The notes: generated by a model from the letters alone, not told the origin. A stretch of 64,000 nucleotides of DNA from Pedobacter sp. FW305-3-2-15-E-R2A2 (GCF_038446955.1 NZ_CP151803.1:5270001-5334000), one strand, 5' to 3'; shown: positions 25,621 to 35,133, numbered from the stretch's first letter. Translations and numbers: made by a program.

Positions 25621-26589
25621 CTAGGACTTGCTGTAAAATGCCCGCAGAAAGCTAAACCACGCAAGAACACCGCCAGTTAGGTGAGTTTCCAATGGAATGA
25701 TTTCACTAGAAACTTGCATACCTGGCAACGGTTGTAATGAGGTTTGGGCAAGCAGCTCACTCGTCCCCCGCGCTGTAAGCCATTGGTAAGGACCTGGGGA
25801 GGATAATTCACGAGCGCCCAATGTCACATGCAGACGTCTGCCGGAAAAATCCATTTTGGAAGCTATAGCCTCGTCATAGAGTTTGAAGATATAGCTATCC
25901 TTGCCAACAATACCTGGGCTTCCCGCTCCAATATTTTTGAAGAGATTGGAACGCTTAAGGGCCACGTAAGACGTAAAAAGCCCTCCATAAGAGAACCCCC
26001 AAAGGCCTACGTCATTTTGATCGATTTGAAAGATTTGTGTTAAAAGGGGATGAAGTTCGTTTTCCAAAAAACTTAGATACTTATCACCAGCAGGCTTAGC
26101 AAACATTGCCCGATATACTTCACTCTCTTCCTGCGACATAATGCCTGTCTGAACGGTACCATCCAAAGTTTGATAAAAGATTTCTGGGACGACGTCTCCA
26201 GAAGGTACCAAATCCCTAACACGGAGCCAATCCCATCTGTGACTTTCTTCCTGGGAATAACCTATGGAAACCAAAATGAATGGCCGTAAGGTTGACATAA
26301 CATCTCCATGGGTGGCGAGATGGAACGGTGCAGTCGAGGGAAAATATAGGTTTGCGTCTATTTGATAGACGATCGGAAATGATTCACTCTTTTGTTGGTC
26401 GTATCCAGCTGGTACAGTGACCCACGCAGAGAAACGGTTTCCAGCAATTCTGGAATCTATCTCGAAGTAACGGGTCTGTGGAAAAACCGTTTGGAATGAA
26501 GGTATAATTTCTTCTAGATTTACCCCTAGGGATGGTACATTTTTTTGCGTTGCCGCTTCTTCTTTAAAAATTGTTTTATTGTTTTCCAT
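25621..26589 (-). CDS. Alpha/beta-hydrolase esterase (Fes/IroE-like, PF00756 type)
   Basis: 322 residues if started at ATG 26589 (MENNKTIFKEE); the frame extends 49 codons farther but that segment is atypical. The fold is the esterase-D/IroE type: 'RYFEIDSRIAGNRFSAWVTVP', the nucleophile elbow 'GLWGFSYGGLFTSY' (GxSxG) and a C-terminal 'PLETHLTGG' with the catalytic His. Members hydrolyse acyl esters including siderophore lactones. No signal peptide. It is the promoter-distal partner of an MFS exporter gene 162 bases upstream. Confidence 0.83.
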   Translation of the reverse strand: MENNKTIFKEEAATQKNVPSLGVNLEEIIPSFQTVFPQTRYFEIDSRIAGNRFSAWVTVPAGYDQQKSESFPIVYQIDANLYFPSTAPFHLATHGDVMSTLRPFILVSIGYSQEESHRWDWLRVRDLVPSGDVVPEIFYQTLDGTVQTGIMSQEESEVYRAMFAKPAGDKYLSFLENELHPLLTQIFQIDQNDVGLWGFSYGGLFTSYVALKRSNLFKNIGAGSPGIVGKDSYIFKLYDEAIASKMDFSGRRLHVTLGARELSSPGPYQWLTARGTSELLAQTSLQPLPGMQVSSEIIPLETHLTGGVLAWFSFLRAFYSKS

Positions 26590-26751
26590 GGCATAAAATT
26601 TATGTGCGTGCAATATAAAAAAACTGCTTTTGCTCGAGATTTCTGAGAAACGCGTTTCAGTTACCGTCAGTTCTATCGTTTTTATGTTAATCCTTTGATT
26701 TAAAAGGCCTAAGCACCAAATATAGAAATCCATCATAGTTTACTCCACGTT

Positions 26752-28023
26752 TTAATGATGAGATACAACCGCTCTTCTAGTATCCTTACGGATAGCTTTG
26801 ACCTTAACTAACAATGCGATAAAAACCCCGGCTAAAATCATTGAGATGCCTGCTGTGACGAATACACCAGAGATACCGGCATAATTAAATAGCAATCCGC
26901 CCATAGCTGCTCCCGCTGCAATGGCGCCTTGTACTGCTGCTACAACCATTCCTCCAGCACTTTCTGCCTCATCCGGAACTGCAGTGGACACCCACGTTGA
27001 CCATGCAACTGGCACACCGCCGAAAGCCATTCCCCAGACGGCAATTAGCAATGCATGTCCAGTAAAAGAGGGTGGTAACAATACCAAGAACAATGCTACA
27101 ACTCCAACCAAAATTGGCATAATTATTAATGTCCAGCGCAGACTGTATTCCATGAGCCATCCTGCCAGAAGCGTACCGGCAAAGTTCGCTGCTCCAAAGC
27201 CCAGCAACATCATGGCTATTCCATCAGCGCCAATTCTTATTGTATCCTCTAAAAAGGGACGGACGTAAGTAAAAAGGGAATAGTGGCCCATATGTGCCAG
27301 CACGCAGCCCAGCATTCCTACTATTATGCCCGGACGCAGCAGTACTTTAAGCACTGTTGTAGATTTGGCTGCCTGCTGTGAAGGCAGGTTTGGCAAAGTA
27401 AACCATTGAAAAACTAACGTCACTATACCAACTGCCGCCGCTGCATAAAAGGCACTGCGCCAGCCGAACAAGCCTCCCAAATAGCTACCCAGAGGCACAG
27501 AGACCACAGTTCCGACAGCTATGCCACTGAAGATTATCGATAAGGCACGTGGCACCAATTTCAAAGGTACAAGACGCATTGCTACTGCTGCTGCCATTGC
27601 CCAAAAGCCTCCAAGAGCAATTCCGAGCAAAGTACGCATCAATAAAAGCACGATTATGCTTGATGAGAAAGCAACAAAAAGATTAGAGACGATCATCAAA
27701 GCAGAAAAGCTGAGCAATACGATCCTTTTGTCTAAAGATCGTGTAAGTCCGGGTAGCAACAGTCCGGAAAATAATGCAGCTATCGCGGTCACAGTTACCG
27801 TCTGACCTGCTACCGCTTCTGAAAGCCCTAGTTCTGAAGCCATCGGTGTTAGCAGACTGGCAGGCAGGTACTCCGCTGTTAATAATCCAAAGACGCCCAT
27901 TGTTAGCGAGAAAACCGCTGTCCATGCCGGAGAGATCGGTTGAGTATTATCCTTATTAAAAAGGCTGACATCTGATACCTTAGCACCAGTACTATTTTTT
28001 TTACATAGATTTTCACTTTCCAT
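26752..28023 (-). CDS. MFS transporter, 12-TM drug/sugar efflux type
   Basis: 423 residues from ATG 28023 (MESENL; a start 8 codons upstream is possible). Twelve hydrophobic segments follow a ~40-residue cytoplasmic N-terminus. Motif A appears as 'GLLLPGLTRSLDKR' in loop 2-3 and the 'RTLLGIALGGFW' segment in TM4, like the AraJ/YdhP/Bcr group. Predicted proton-driven efflux of small molecules, substrate unknown. Neighbours are an esterase and an AraC regulator on the same strand. Confidence 0.9.
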   Translation of the reverse strand: MESENLCKKNSTGAKVSDVSLFNKDNTQPISPAWTAVFSLTMGVFGLLTAEYLPASLLTPMASELGLSEAVAGQTVTVTAIAALFSGLLLPGLTRSLDKRIVLLSFSALMIVSNLFVAFSSSIIVLLLMRTLLGIALGGFWAMAAAVAMRLVPLKLVPRALSIIFSGIAVGTVVSVPLGSYLGGLFGWRSAFYAAAAVGIVTLVFQWFTLPNLPSQQAAKSTTVLKVLLRPGIIVGMLGCVLAHMGHYSLFTYVRPFLEDTIRIGADGIAMMLLGFGAANFAGTLLAGWLMEYSLRWTLIIMPILVGVVALFLVLLPPSFTGHALLIAVWGMAFGGVPVAWSTWVSTAVPDEAESAGGMVVAAVQGAIAAGAAMGGLLFNYAGISGVFVTAGISMILAGVFIALLVKVKAIRKDTRRAVVSHH

Positions 28024-28225
28024 AAATACATTATTTTTATGAAGCAAAGCTCCATTTTATGGTTAGTTTAAAATTATGCTAATCAAACATATGATTATTA
28101 AATTGGTGTAAGATCGGACATTTATAGGAAATCTACGGTTAGACAGCCGTCTTTCTAATTATATGGTATGGGATATTATAACCGGAAGCAATAAGGAATG
28201 TAGTAAGATGATTTGATGTTTTCCT

Positions 28226-29140
28226 TTATAGTTTGGAAATAGGTGTACAGAGAGTTTTCCTGTACTTTAAAGGGGTTGTATTTGTTTGCTTCCTAAAAAA
28301 AATGATAAAATTGGCCGAATATTCAAAACCCAGGCTATAGGCAATTTCTGTTATATCCCAATTACTGAACTGTAATAACGCTTTTGCCTCGTTAGCAATT
28401 CTATTGGCAATCCATTCCGTGGTAGTTTTACCTGTGCTTTCTTTCAAAACTCTGTTCAGCGTATTGGTATGTATATTGAGCTGCAAAGCAAATTCTTTAG
28501 CTGTTTTGAGTTTCAAAGTTTGTGTAGGGGAGTCAACAGGAAACTGCAGTTCTAACAGTTCCAGGAACATAGTAGTGATACGCTCTGCTGAATTGACTGG
28601 CTGATAAAATGTATCTGCAGGTTGTATTTTCATTGCTTCATGCATAATGATCTGCACGTAGCTTCTTAATAATTCATATTTATGAGCGTATCCGGAACGG
28701 ATCTCAAGGAACATGTTTTCAAAAATACCTTTTAATAACTCAATACTTTCTATTTTAGGAAAAAACAAATGATTGCCTCCTATCTTAAATAAAGGTGAAT
28801 GTGAAAGACTCTCACTTTTAAGGCTTTGGTTTATGAAATCCTCAGTAAACAGACAGAAATAGCCGGCCTTATCGTTCGAAGTAGGCTCCCACGAGTAGGG
28901 AATTAAAGGGTTAAAGAAGGTAATGGATGGTTTATTAATCCTGATGACTTTATCAGCATAGCTTAATATTCCAGTACCTCTTGTGATCATAGATATTTTA
29001 TAAAAATCCCTACGGTTGGGTGGCAGGGATGTACTATCACAAGAAAATTCTTCTCTGTTATACACGTTGAATTGTCTATTTTTAGGGTATTCCCATCCAT
29101 GTCGGCTATGAAAATCGCTTATATTCTCTTTTCTTTTCAT
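28226..29140 (-). CDS. AraC-family transcriptional regulator
   Basis: 304 residues. The N-terminal cupin-like sensing part ('KISMITRGTGILSYADKVIRI', 'PSITFFNPLIPYSWEP') is followed by a C-terminal AraC double HTH: 'LKTAKEFALQLNIHTNTLNRVLKESTGKTTTEWI' and 'WDITEIAYSLGFEYSANFIIFFRKQTNTTPLKYRK'. Placed directly upstream of the MFS and esterase genes on the same strand, it is their likely regulator (178-base gap). Confidence 0.9.
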   Translation of the reverse strand: MKRKENISDFHSRHGWEYPKNRQFNVYNREEFSCDSTSLPPNRRDFYKISMITRGTGILSYADKVIRINKPSITFFNPLIPYSWEPTSNDKAGYFCLFTEDFINQSLKSESLSHSPLFKIGGNHLFFPKIESIELLKGIFENMFLEIRSGYAHKYELLRSYVQIIMHEAMKIQPADTFYQPVNSAERITTMFLELLELQFPVDSPTQTLKLKTAKEFALQLNIHTNTLNRVLKESTGKTTTEWIANRIANEAKALLQFSNWDITEIAYSLGFEYSANFIIFFRKQTNTTPLKYRKTLCTPISKL

Positions 29141-29230
29141 TTCACAAAATTATGAAATAAAAACATCCAGAAGTTTTTGTTTATTTGAGATTACAGGATA
29201 ATGGTCACTCTAAGATTTATAATTGTAAAA

Positions 29231-29350
29231 ATGAAGAAAGAACAGTTTTTTCACTTTTGCAGCAGGAATATCAGCGTAATCATTCCGGAAATTTATAGAG
29301 AAGTTGTGCGTATTCATTATAATAGACTTACTGACCTATTGATTGAGTAA
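29231..29350 (+). CDS. Possible 39-residue ORF in an intergenic region
   Basis: A small ATG-started frame (MKKEQFFHFCSRNIS ... TDLLIE) in the otherwise empty 29141-29602 interval between the AraC gene and the tRNA terminator. I do not recognise it, and it may be chance. The rest of this interval is AT-rich with no other visible feature. Confidence 0.2.
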   Translation: MKKEQFFHFCSRNISVIIPEIYREVVRIHYNRLTDLLIE

Positions 29351-29602
29351 ATTTGCCTAATCTTTTCATTTTCCTTTTTAGATTCATCAGCACCCCTTTT
29401 ATAAGGGTCGGTAATCTCTTTTTCGATTTTACCAATTTTTATAGGTTTATAAGAGATTCGTTCATATGAGCTATTTTATAAAAAAAAGAGTTGTTTTACA
29501 CTTACTTTTCCGTAACAGCTTACGCGTAGTTCAACAATAATTCCTGCTGAACTTAACTTTCAGTACCGTTGTTATGTACTCAGCATTTGCTTACAAACAC
29601 GG

Positions 29603-29638
29603 AAAAAGCCGTTTTTCTTTACAGAAAAACGGCTTTTT
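29603..29638 (-). terminator. Terminator of the tRNA-Met gene
   Basis: Inverted repeat AAAAAGCCGTTTTTC ... GAAAAACGGCTTTTT just downstream of the tRNA 3' end on the minus strand. The same hairpin sequence style recurs in repeat copies A, D and E. Confidence 0.85.
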
Positions 29639-29644
29639 AAGCAG

Positions 29645-29718
29645 TGGGCCATGATGGGCTCGAACCATCGACCAAAAGATTATGAGTCTTCTACTCTAAC
29701 CAGCTGAGCTAATGGCCC
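29645..29718 (-). tRNA. tRNA-Met (CAT anticodon)
   Basis: Reading the minus strand: acceptor GGGCCAT/ATGGCCC, D stem GCTC/GAGT, anticodon stem GAAGA/TCTTT with loop CTCATAA (anticodon CAT, + strand 29682-29684), T stem GATGG/CCATC with loop TTCGAGC, discriminator A. CCA is not encoded. It could be elongator Met or a tRNA-Ile2 modified at C34; lack of initiator features (three G-C pairs in the anticodon stem) rules out fMet. Confidence 0.93.
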
Positions 29719-29785
29719 TGAAAAATCTTATTGATTTTGCGAGTGCAATGTTACATATTTGAAACGAATTTTGGAAACAGTTTTT

Positions 29786-30421
29786 ATGAAAAAAATAAAA
29801 AATATCATTTTCGATTATGGTAACGTCATCTTCGAAATAGACTTTAAAAGGGCTCAAACAGCTCTAATACAACTTGGTATCACGAATATAGAAGATTTTT
29901 TTGCGCATAAAAGTCATCATGATATTTTCAATAATTTTGAGACCGCAGCCATTAGTCCTGCGGAATTTAGGGCCGGAATCCGGGAAGCATCCTCAAATAA
30001 AGAGATCACAGACGAACAAATTGATGCTGCATGGAACAGTTTATTGATCGGAGTTCCGCCAAATGTGCATGAAGTATTGTTAAAAGTAAAAGAAAAGTAC
30101 CGTACCTTTTTGCTGAGCAATAACAATGAAATCCATTACAACTGGATCGTAGATTACCTGAAAAGGGAATTCGACATGCCTGATAACAGCAGTCTGTTTG
30201 AAAGGGCTTATTATTCCCAACAGATGTTTCTGAGAAAACCTCATGTAGAGATCTTTGAGCAGGTACTTGCTGAAAACAACCTCGACCCTGAAGAAACCTT
30301 ATTTATAGACGATAGTCCGCAGCACCTGGTTGGTGCAAAACAAGCCGGTATGCAGACCTTATTAATGACTAAACATCCTAAAGATCTGGAAGAAGTATTA
30401 ACCGAGCACCATATATTATAA
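29786..30421 (+). CDS. HAD-superfamily hydrolase (YihX-like phosphatase)
   Basis: 211 residues from ATG 29786 (a TTG nine codons upstream is in frame). HAD motifs: I 'IIFDYGNVIF' (second Asp replaced by Asn, as in YihX-like enzymes 'FDLGNV'), II 'FLLSNNN', III Lys in 'MFLRKPHVEIF', IV 'TLFIDDSPQHL'. Cap domain of the helical type. It probably removes phosphate from a sugar phosphate or nucleotide; substrate not predictable. Divergent from the tRNA gene. Confidence 0.9.
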   Translation: MKKIKNIIFDYGNVIFEIDFKRAQTALIQLGITNIEDFFAHKSHHDIFNNFETAAISPAEFRAGIREASSNKEITDEQIDAAWNSLLIGVPPNVHEVLLKVKEKYRTFLLSNNNEIHYNWIVDYLKREFDMPDNSSLFERAYYSQQMFLRKPHVEIFEQVLAENNLDPEETLFIDDSPQHLVGAKQAGMQTLLMTKHPKDLEEVLTEHHIL

Positions 30422-30471
30422 GGCTTCGTTAAAATATCGTAAATTGCAGGCCTCAATAAAACTCAAATACG

Positions 30472-30789
30472 ATGACGGAAAAAAAGTTCAAAACTCTGAA
30501 AGAATTCTATCCATTCTATTTAACAGAGCATAGAAATTTAACCAGTCGTGTGTTACATTTTATAGGAACAGGCCTGGTTGTCCTTTCTGTATTTACAGGA
30601 ATCCTGTTTCATGAATGGCGTTTCATTTTAGCGACGCCATTCCTGGGATATGGTTTTGCCTGGGTAGGGCATTTCTTTTTTGAGAAGAACAAACCCGCTA
30701 CTTTCCAGTATCCCCTCTTCAGCCTGGCCAGCGACTTCCTTTTGTTCTGGGACTTACTCACAGGAAATCAAAGCTTTAAGGCGAAGTAA
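30472..30789 (+). CDS. DUF962/Mpo1-like membrane protein
   Basis: 105 residues. 'FYPFYLTEHRNLTSRVLHFIGTGL' followed by 'FLGYGFAWVGHFFFEKNKPATFQYPLFSLASDF' is the DUF962 signature with conserved His (H20, H28, and 'GHFFFE'). Yeast Mpo1 of this family is an Fe(II)-dependent dioxygenase of 2-hydroxy fatty acids; the bacterial role is not established. Three to four membrane segments. Gap to the HAD gene is 50 bases. Confidence 0.87.
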   Translation: MTEKKFKTLKEFYPFYLTEHRNLTSRVLHFIGTGLVVLSVFTGILFHEWRFILATPFLGYGFAWVGHFFFEKNKPATFQYPLFSLASDFLLFWDLLTGNQSFKAK

Positions 30790-30809
30790 TTTTCCAACAT
30801 AGAAAGACT

Positions 30810-30823
30810 CTATATCGATATAG
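30810..30823. promoter_or_regulatory. Perfect 14-bp palindrome upstream of catalase
   Basis: CTATATCGATATAG, a perfect inverted repeat 66 bases before the katA start and in a 100-base gap. A plausible operator for a peroxide regulator, but no regulator gene or consensus supports a specific name. Confidence 0.4.
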
Positions 30824-30889
30824 ATATTTGGTGTTTGATCTCAAAGACTATTACTCCTAGTTTTACATCAACACTTAAATCGTTTCGTT

Positions 30890-32398
30890 ATGGAAAACAA
30901 CAATATAAACAAGCGCAAACTTACGACTGCTTCCGGCAGACCTTATGCAGAACACGAAAACTCACAATCCGTAGGAAACAGAGGTCCATTATTACTTCAG
31001 GACTTTATTCTTCATGAGAAAATGGCCCACTTTAACCGGGAACGAATCCCTGAGCGTGTCGTCCATGCGAAAGGTACCGGAGCCTACGGTACATTCACTG
31101 TTACCCATGACATCACTAAATATACAAAAGCAAAGATCTTCGGTAAGATTGGCAATACCTGTAAAACATTTCTACGGTTTTCTACGGTAGGTGGAGAGAA
31201 AGGAAGTGCCGATTCTGAAAGAGATCCACGTGGCTTTGCCCTTAAATTTTATACAGAAGATGGCAACTGGGATCTTGTAGGAAACAATACCCCTGTTTTC
31301 TTTATAAAAGACCCTAAAAAATTCAGTGATTTTATTCATACGCAAAAAAGAGATCCAAGAACAAATCTGAAAAGCCCAACGATGATGTGGGATTTCTGGT
31401 CCTTAAATCCGGAAAGCTTACACCAGGTGGTGATTCTGATGTCAGATCGTGGTACTCCTTTTTCTTACCGTCATATGGATGGTTTTGGAAGCCATACTTA
31501 TTCCTTCATCAATAGCGGGAATGAACGGGTATGGGTGAAATTCCATTTCAAGACTCAACAGGGAATTAAAAACTTTACCGGTCCGGAAGCAGATGCCATG
31601 CGTACTCAGGATATGGACCATTCACAGCGTGACCTTGTAGAGGCCATTGACCGTGGAGAATTCCCTAAATGGAAGGTAAAGATCCAGGTAATGACAGAAG
31701 CGGAGTCTAAAACCTTCAGATGGAATCCTTTTGACCTGACCAAAGTATGGCCACATGGAGAGTTTCCTTTGATCGATGTAGGGGTGCTGGAATTAAACCA
31801 GATCCCTAAGAATTATTTCGCCCATGTGGAACAAGCTGCATTTGCACCTTCCAATACCATAGACGGAATTGGCTATTCGCCCGATAAGATGCTTCAGGGA
31901 CGTATATTATCCTATGCTGATGCACATCGCTACCGCCTGGGAGTAAACTACGAGCAGATCCCGGTAAACAGCTGCCCTTTCCTGGTGAACAATTACCATC
32001 GCGACGGACAGATGCGTATAGATGACAATGGCAACGACGATCCAAACTACTACCCTAACAGTTTCGGGGATGTCATTCCTGACGAAAGCTACAAAGAACC
32101 GGCCTGGGAACTGGATTCAAATGTTGCCGATTGGTACGATAGGAATGCAGGTCCTGGCGACAATGATCATTATACCCAACCAGGTGATCTTTACCGCAAG
32201 GTTTTGAGTCCTGAAGATAAGGTCAATCTGGTAAATAACATTGTCGGCGCAATGAGTGGCATCAGCGGCCCCAGAAGAGCACAAATTATCAATTTACAAC
32301 TGTGTCATTTCTTCAGAGCAGACATTCAATTGGGAATGGCCATTGCCAAAGGACTGGGCGTTGACATAGACCAGGCCATGGTTAGCAAGCACAGCTAA
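30890..32398 (+). CDS. katA: Heme catalase, small-subunit clade
   Basis: 502 residues. Distal His in 'PERVVHAKGTGAYGTF', distal Asn in 'LVGNNTPVFFI', proximal heme Tyr in 'RILSYADAHRYRLG', and the NADPH-type small-subunit length. It breaks down 2 H2O2 to water and oxygen in the cytoplasm. It ends at a strong terminator. Useful as an in-window comparison for the degenerate catalase-like domain of the LodA fusion, which lacks these His and Tyr residues. Confidence 0.97.
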   Translation: MENNNINKRKLTTASGRPYAEHENSQSVGNRGPLLLQDFILHEKMAHFNRERIPERVVHAKGTGAYGTFTVTHDITKYTKAKIFGKIGNTCKTFLRFSTVGGEKGSADSERDPRGFALKFYTEDGNWDLVGNNTPVFFIKDPKKFSDFIHTQKRDPRTNLKSPTMMWDFWSLNPESLHQVVILMSDRGTPFSYRHMDGFGSHTYSFINSGNERVWVKFHFKTQQGIKNFTGPEADAMRTQDMDHSQRDLVEAIDRGEFPKWKVKIQVMTEAESKTFRWNPFDLTKVWPHGEFPLIDVGVLELNQIPKNYFAHVEQAAFAPSNTIDGIGYSPDKMLQGRILSYADAHRYRLGVNYEQIPVNSCPFLVNNYHRDGQMRIDDNGNDDPNYYPNSFGDVIPDESYKEPAWELDSNVADWYDRNAGPGDNDHYTQPGDLYRKVLSPEDKVNLVNNIVGAMSGISGPRRAQIINLQLCHFFRADIQLGMAIAKGLGVDIDQAMVSKHS

Positions 32399-32414
32399 GC
32401 AATTTACCACCTAC

Positions 32415-32446
32415 AAAAAAGACCGGCCAGTTGGCCGGTCTTTTTT
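32415..32446. terminator. Bidirectional terminator between katA and proline dehydrogenase
   Basis: AAAAAAGACCGGCCA / TGGCCGGTCTTTTTT, a 14-15 bp G-C-rich stem with A-run and T-run, serving both convergent genes. Confidence 0.93.
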
Positions 32447-32450
32447 GTAT

Positions 32451-33635
32451 TTATAATCTTCTGCGTTGCTTCTCTTTCATGATCAGGCCAAGCTCTCTGC
32501 TGGTTGCTCCTGCAATAGAAGTGTTTTCCTGTGCTCTTCTGAAAAGGTATGGCATTACCGCCTTAATCGGTCCATAAGGAACGTATTTAGCCACGTTATA
32601 ACCTGCATCAGACAAGTTAAAGCTAAGGTTATCACTCATTCCCAGCAATTGGGCAAAATAAACATGAGGATGGTTATGGTCAATATTGTGCTTATCTAAC
32701 AGTTCAGCCAATACACGACAGCTCTCTTCATTGTGTGTACCGCATACAATCGCAATTTCATTGATATGGGCCATACAGTAGTTTAAAGATTCGTTATAAT
32801 CTATATCTGAAGCTTCTTTGGTTGGTTGAATCGGTGATAAGTAGCCCATTTCTTCAGCTCTTTTTCTCTCTTTCTCCATATAAGCTCCCCTTACCATTTT
32901 AACGCCAAGAATGTAACCAGAGGCTTTAGCGATCAGGTGATCTGCTTTTAAATCAGCCAGTTTATCATGACGGTACATCTGGTAAGTGTTGTAAACGATG
33001 ATTCTTTCTTTATTAAACAGACGCATCATATCTACCGCCAGCTCATCAATCGTATCCTGAATCCAGGTTTCCTCTGCATCAACCATGATCGGTACATTTT
33101 TATCAAATGCCCTTCTGCAGATCTTTTCGCATCTGGCTTTTACTTTCGCAAATTCTGCTTGTTCTGCTGCTGTTAGCTCCTGTTTTGCATCCAATTTCTC
33201 CAATAGCCCAAAGCGCCCAATTCCCGTCACTTTAAATACGGTGATCGGAATACGCTGGTCTCCTGCAGCTCTTTCTATCGTTCTGATGATCTCTTCACAG
33301 GTGAAGTCGAATACAGACTCCTCTTCTTCTCCCTCTACTGAATAATCTAAAATAGTTCCCACGTTACCTTTTGCCAATTGCTGAATGGTATGCTCGCATT
33401 CGGCAATCGTCTCTCCCCCACAAAAATGTTTAAAAATCGTTGCCTTGATGATTGATTTTATAGGCATGCCTATATTCAGAAAAAAATTAGTGATTGGTGG
33501 GCCAACTTTTGTTAGAAAATTGCTGCTGATTACTTTAAAAAGCCAGTATCCTGCGTTTAGTTCCGAATTTGATTGGTTGCGAAAAGCGATTTCCGTGTTG
33601 TCAAAGTTCAAGGTTTTTTTGGGGAAAGTTTCCAT
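32451..33635 (-). CDS. Proline dehydrogenase
   Basis: 394 residues, a PRODH beta8/alpha8 barrel: 'GTILDYSVEGEEEE', 'IPITVFKVTGIGRF', 'VPIMVDAEETWIQDTID', 'VYNTYQMYRHD', 'KMVRGAYMEKER', 'VCGTHNEESC', and 'FAQLLGMSDNLSFNLSDAGYNVAKYVPYGP' with the C-terminal Arg-Arg substrate site ('YLFRRAQENTS'). FAD-dependent oxidation of proline to pyrroline-5-carboxylate. Monofunctional, like eukaryotic PRODH; the P5C dehydrogenase is not nearby. Confidence 0.95.
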   Translation of the reverse strand: METFPKKTLNFDNTEIAFRNQSNSELNAGYWLFKVISSNFLTKVGPPITNFFLNIGMPIKSIIKATIFKHFCGGETIAECEHTIQQLAKGNVGTILDYSVEGEEEESVFDFTCEEIIRTIERAAGDQRIPITVFKVTGIGRFGLLEKLDAKQELTAAEQAEFAKVKARCEKICRRAFDKNVPIMVDAEETWIQDTIDELAVDMMRLFNKERIIVYNTYQMYRHDKLADLKADHLIAKASGYILGVKMVRGAYMEKERKRAEEMGYLSPIQPTKEASDIDYNESLNYCMAHINEIAIVCGTHNEESCRVLAELLDKHNIDHNHPHVYFAQLLGMSDNLSFNLSDAGYNVAKYVPYGPIKAVMPYLFRRAQENTSIAGATSRELGLIMKEKQRRRL

Positions 33636-33732
33636 TTAATTCTTATGGTTAGTCAAATTGCATGCAAAAGTATAAATTCCAAGGCTATCCATGGTAAAAC
33701 ACTTTATAAATAATTGTAAATTTGCTGGTATA

Positions 33733-33939
33733 ATGATAGAATTCAAATTAGAAGGTGAATTTATTCCCCTTATTCAGTTGCTAAAGGCAACCTCATTGGT
33801 ACAAAGTGGCGGCGAAGCACAAACAGTTGTTGAAGACGGCCTGGTAAAATACAATGGCAAAGTAGACTATCGCAAGAGATTGAAAGTGCGGGTGGGCGAT
33901 GTAATTGATTTTATGGGACAGAAAATAACAGTAATTTAA
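33733..33939 (+). CDS. S4-domain RNA-binding protein (YbcJ-like)
   Basis: 68 residues from ATG 33733. A single S4 domain: 'FIPLIQLLKATSLVQSGGEAQTVVEDGLVKYNG' and 'KVRVGDVIDF'. Such small proteins bind structured RNA and are linked to ribosome work. Its TAA stop overlaps the aroB start by one base (TAATG), so the two are coupled. Confidence 0.88.
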   Translation: MIEFKLEGEFIPLIQLLKATSLVQSGGEAQTVVEDGLVKYNGKVDYRKRLKVRVGDVIDFMGQKITVI

Positions 33940-35003
33940 TGAACATAATAGAAAGTTCAGGCCATAGCATTCATTTTGAATCAGCACTTGCGCCATTAGC
34001 AGCGCTTATAGAAAATGGTAAATACAGCAAAGTATTTGTTTTTGTAGACCGGAATACCTCGGAATTTTGCCTTCCTTTTTTTCAGGAAATGCTGGATGAC
34101 TTTACTGGTTTTGACCTGATTGAAACAGATCCGGGTGAAGAGAACAAAAACATTGACTTTTGTATTGGGATATGGAAAACCTTACTCGATTTTGAAGCAG
34201 ACCGTAAATGTCTGATGATTAATTTGGGTGGAGGGGTCATTACAGACATGGGGGGCTTTATTGCTTCGACTTATAAACGTGGTATTGACTTCATTAACAT
34301 TCCAACCACGCTTCTTTCTCAGGTTGATGCTTCCGTAGGGGGCAAAACTGGAATTGACATAGATAATGTAAAGAATATGGTGGGTACCTTTGCGCTTCCT
34401 CAGGCGGTATTTATCGAAACTTCTTTCCTGAAGACCTTACCTGAAAGAGAACTGCTTTCCGGCTTTGCCGAAATGATCAAACATGGTCTGATTGTAGATG
34501 GTGCTTATTACAATGTATTAAAGGCAGCTGACTATAAACAAATTGAACCCATCGCTGTGCATCGTTCTGTAGAAATCAAGAATGAGGTCGTGACTGAAGA
34601 TCCTCAGGAAAAAGGGCGTCGGAAGATCCTGAATTTTGGCCATACGATCGGTCATGCGGTAGAAAGTTATGCTTTGATTAACGATAAAGCTCCTTTAACA
34701 CATGGGGAAGCGATCGCGATAGGAATGATCTGTGAAGCTTATTTGTCGAGCACGAACAACACCCTGACAAAGGAGGAACTGGAAGACATTACGAAGTATA
34801 TATTGAGTCTTTACCCTGCTTATCAGATCAAAACCAAGAGCTTTAAGGACCTTCTAGGCTTCATGCAAAGCGATAAAAAGAATGAACATGGACAAATTAT
34901 GTTCTCTTTACTGAACAAAATCGGTGCTTGTGATTACAATTGTATCGTAACGGAGAAGGACATTCTGGAAAGTCTGAGCTATTACAATAATCAGGTTAAA
35001 TAG
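33939..35003 (+). CDS. aroB: 3-dehydroquinate synthase
   Basis: 354 residues. NAD-binding 'INLGGGVITDMGGFIASTYKRGIDFINIPTTLLSQVDASVGGKTGID' and zinc ligands in 'GFAEMIKHGLI', 'LNFGHTIGHAVE' and 'LTHGEAIAIGM' are the AroB hallmarks. It converts DAHP to 3-dehydroquinate, step 2 of the shikimate pathway. It stands before the attenuator, not after it, so it is probably not under the same aromatic-amino-acid control as the following four genes. Confidence 0.97.
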   Translation: MNIIESSGHSIHFESALAPLAALIENGKYSKVFVFVDRNTSEFCLPFFQEMLDDFTGFDLIETDPGEENKNIDFCIGIWKTLLDFEADRKCLMINLGGGVITDMGGFIASTYKRGIDFINIPTTLLSQVDASVGGKTGIDIDNVKNMVGTFALPQAVFIETSFLKTLPERELLSGFAEMIKHGLIVDGAYYNVLKAADYKQIEPIAVHRSVEIKNEVVTEDPQEKGRRKILNFGHTIGHAVESYALINDKAPLTHGEAIAIGMICEAYLSSTNNTLTKEELEDITKYILSLYPAYQIKTKSFKDLLGFMQSDKKNEHGQIMFSLLNKIGACDYNCIVTEKDILESLSYYNNQVK

Positions 35004-35133
35004 TACATACAATAGATTTAGCAGCTAATTTTAGCAATGAGATTGAGCTCCTGAAATCTGCACAAGTAGCTAATGTTTTGTTGTACAGGGAATCACAGCT
35101 ACCGGACAATAAATAATTTTTTTTATTAAAGTA

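Noticed and set aside
27521..27959. ORFs antisense to the MFS transporter
   Set aside because: They are shadows of the GC-richer hydrophobic gene and lack any recognisable family.
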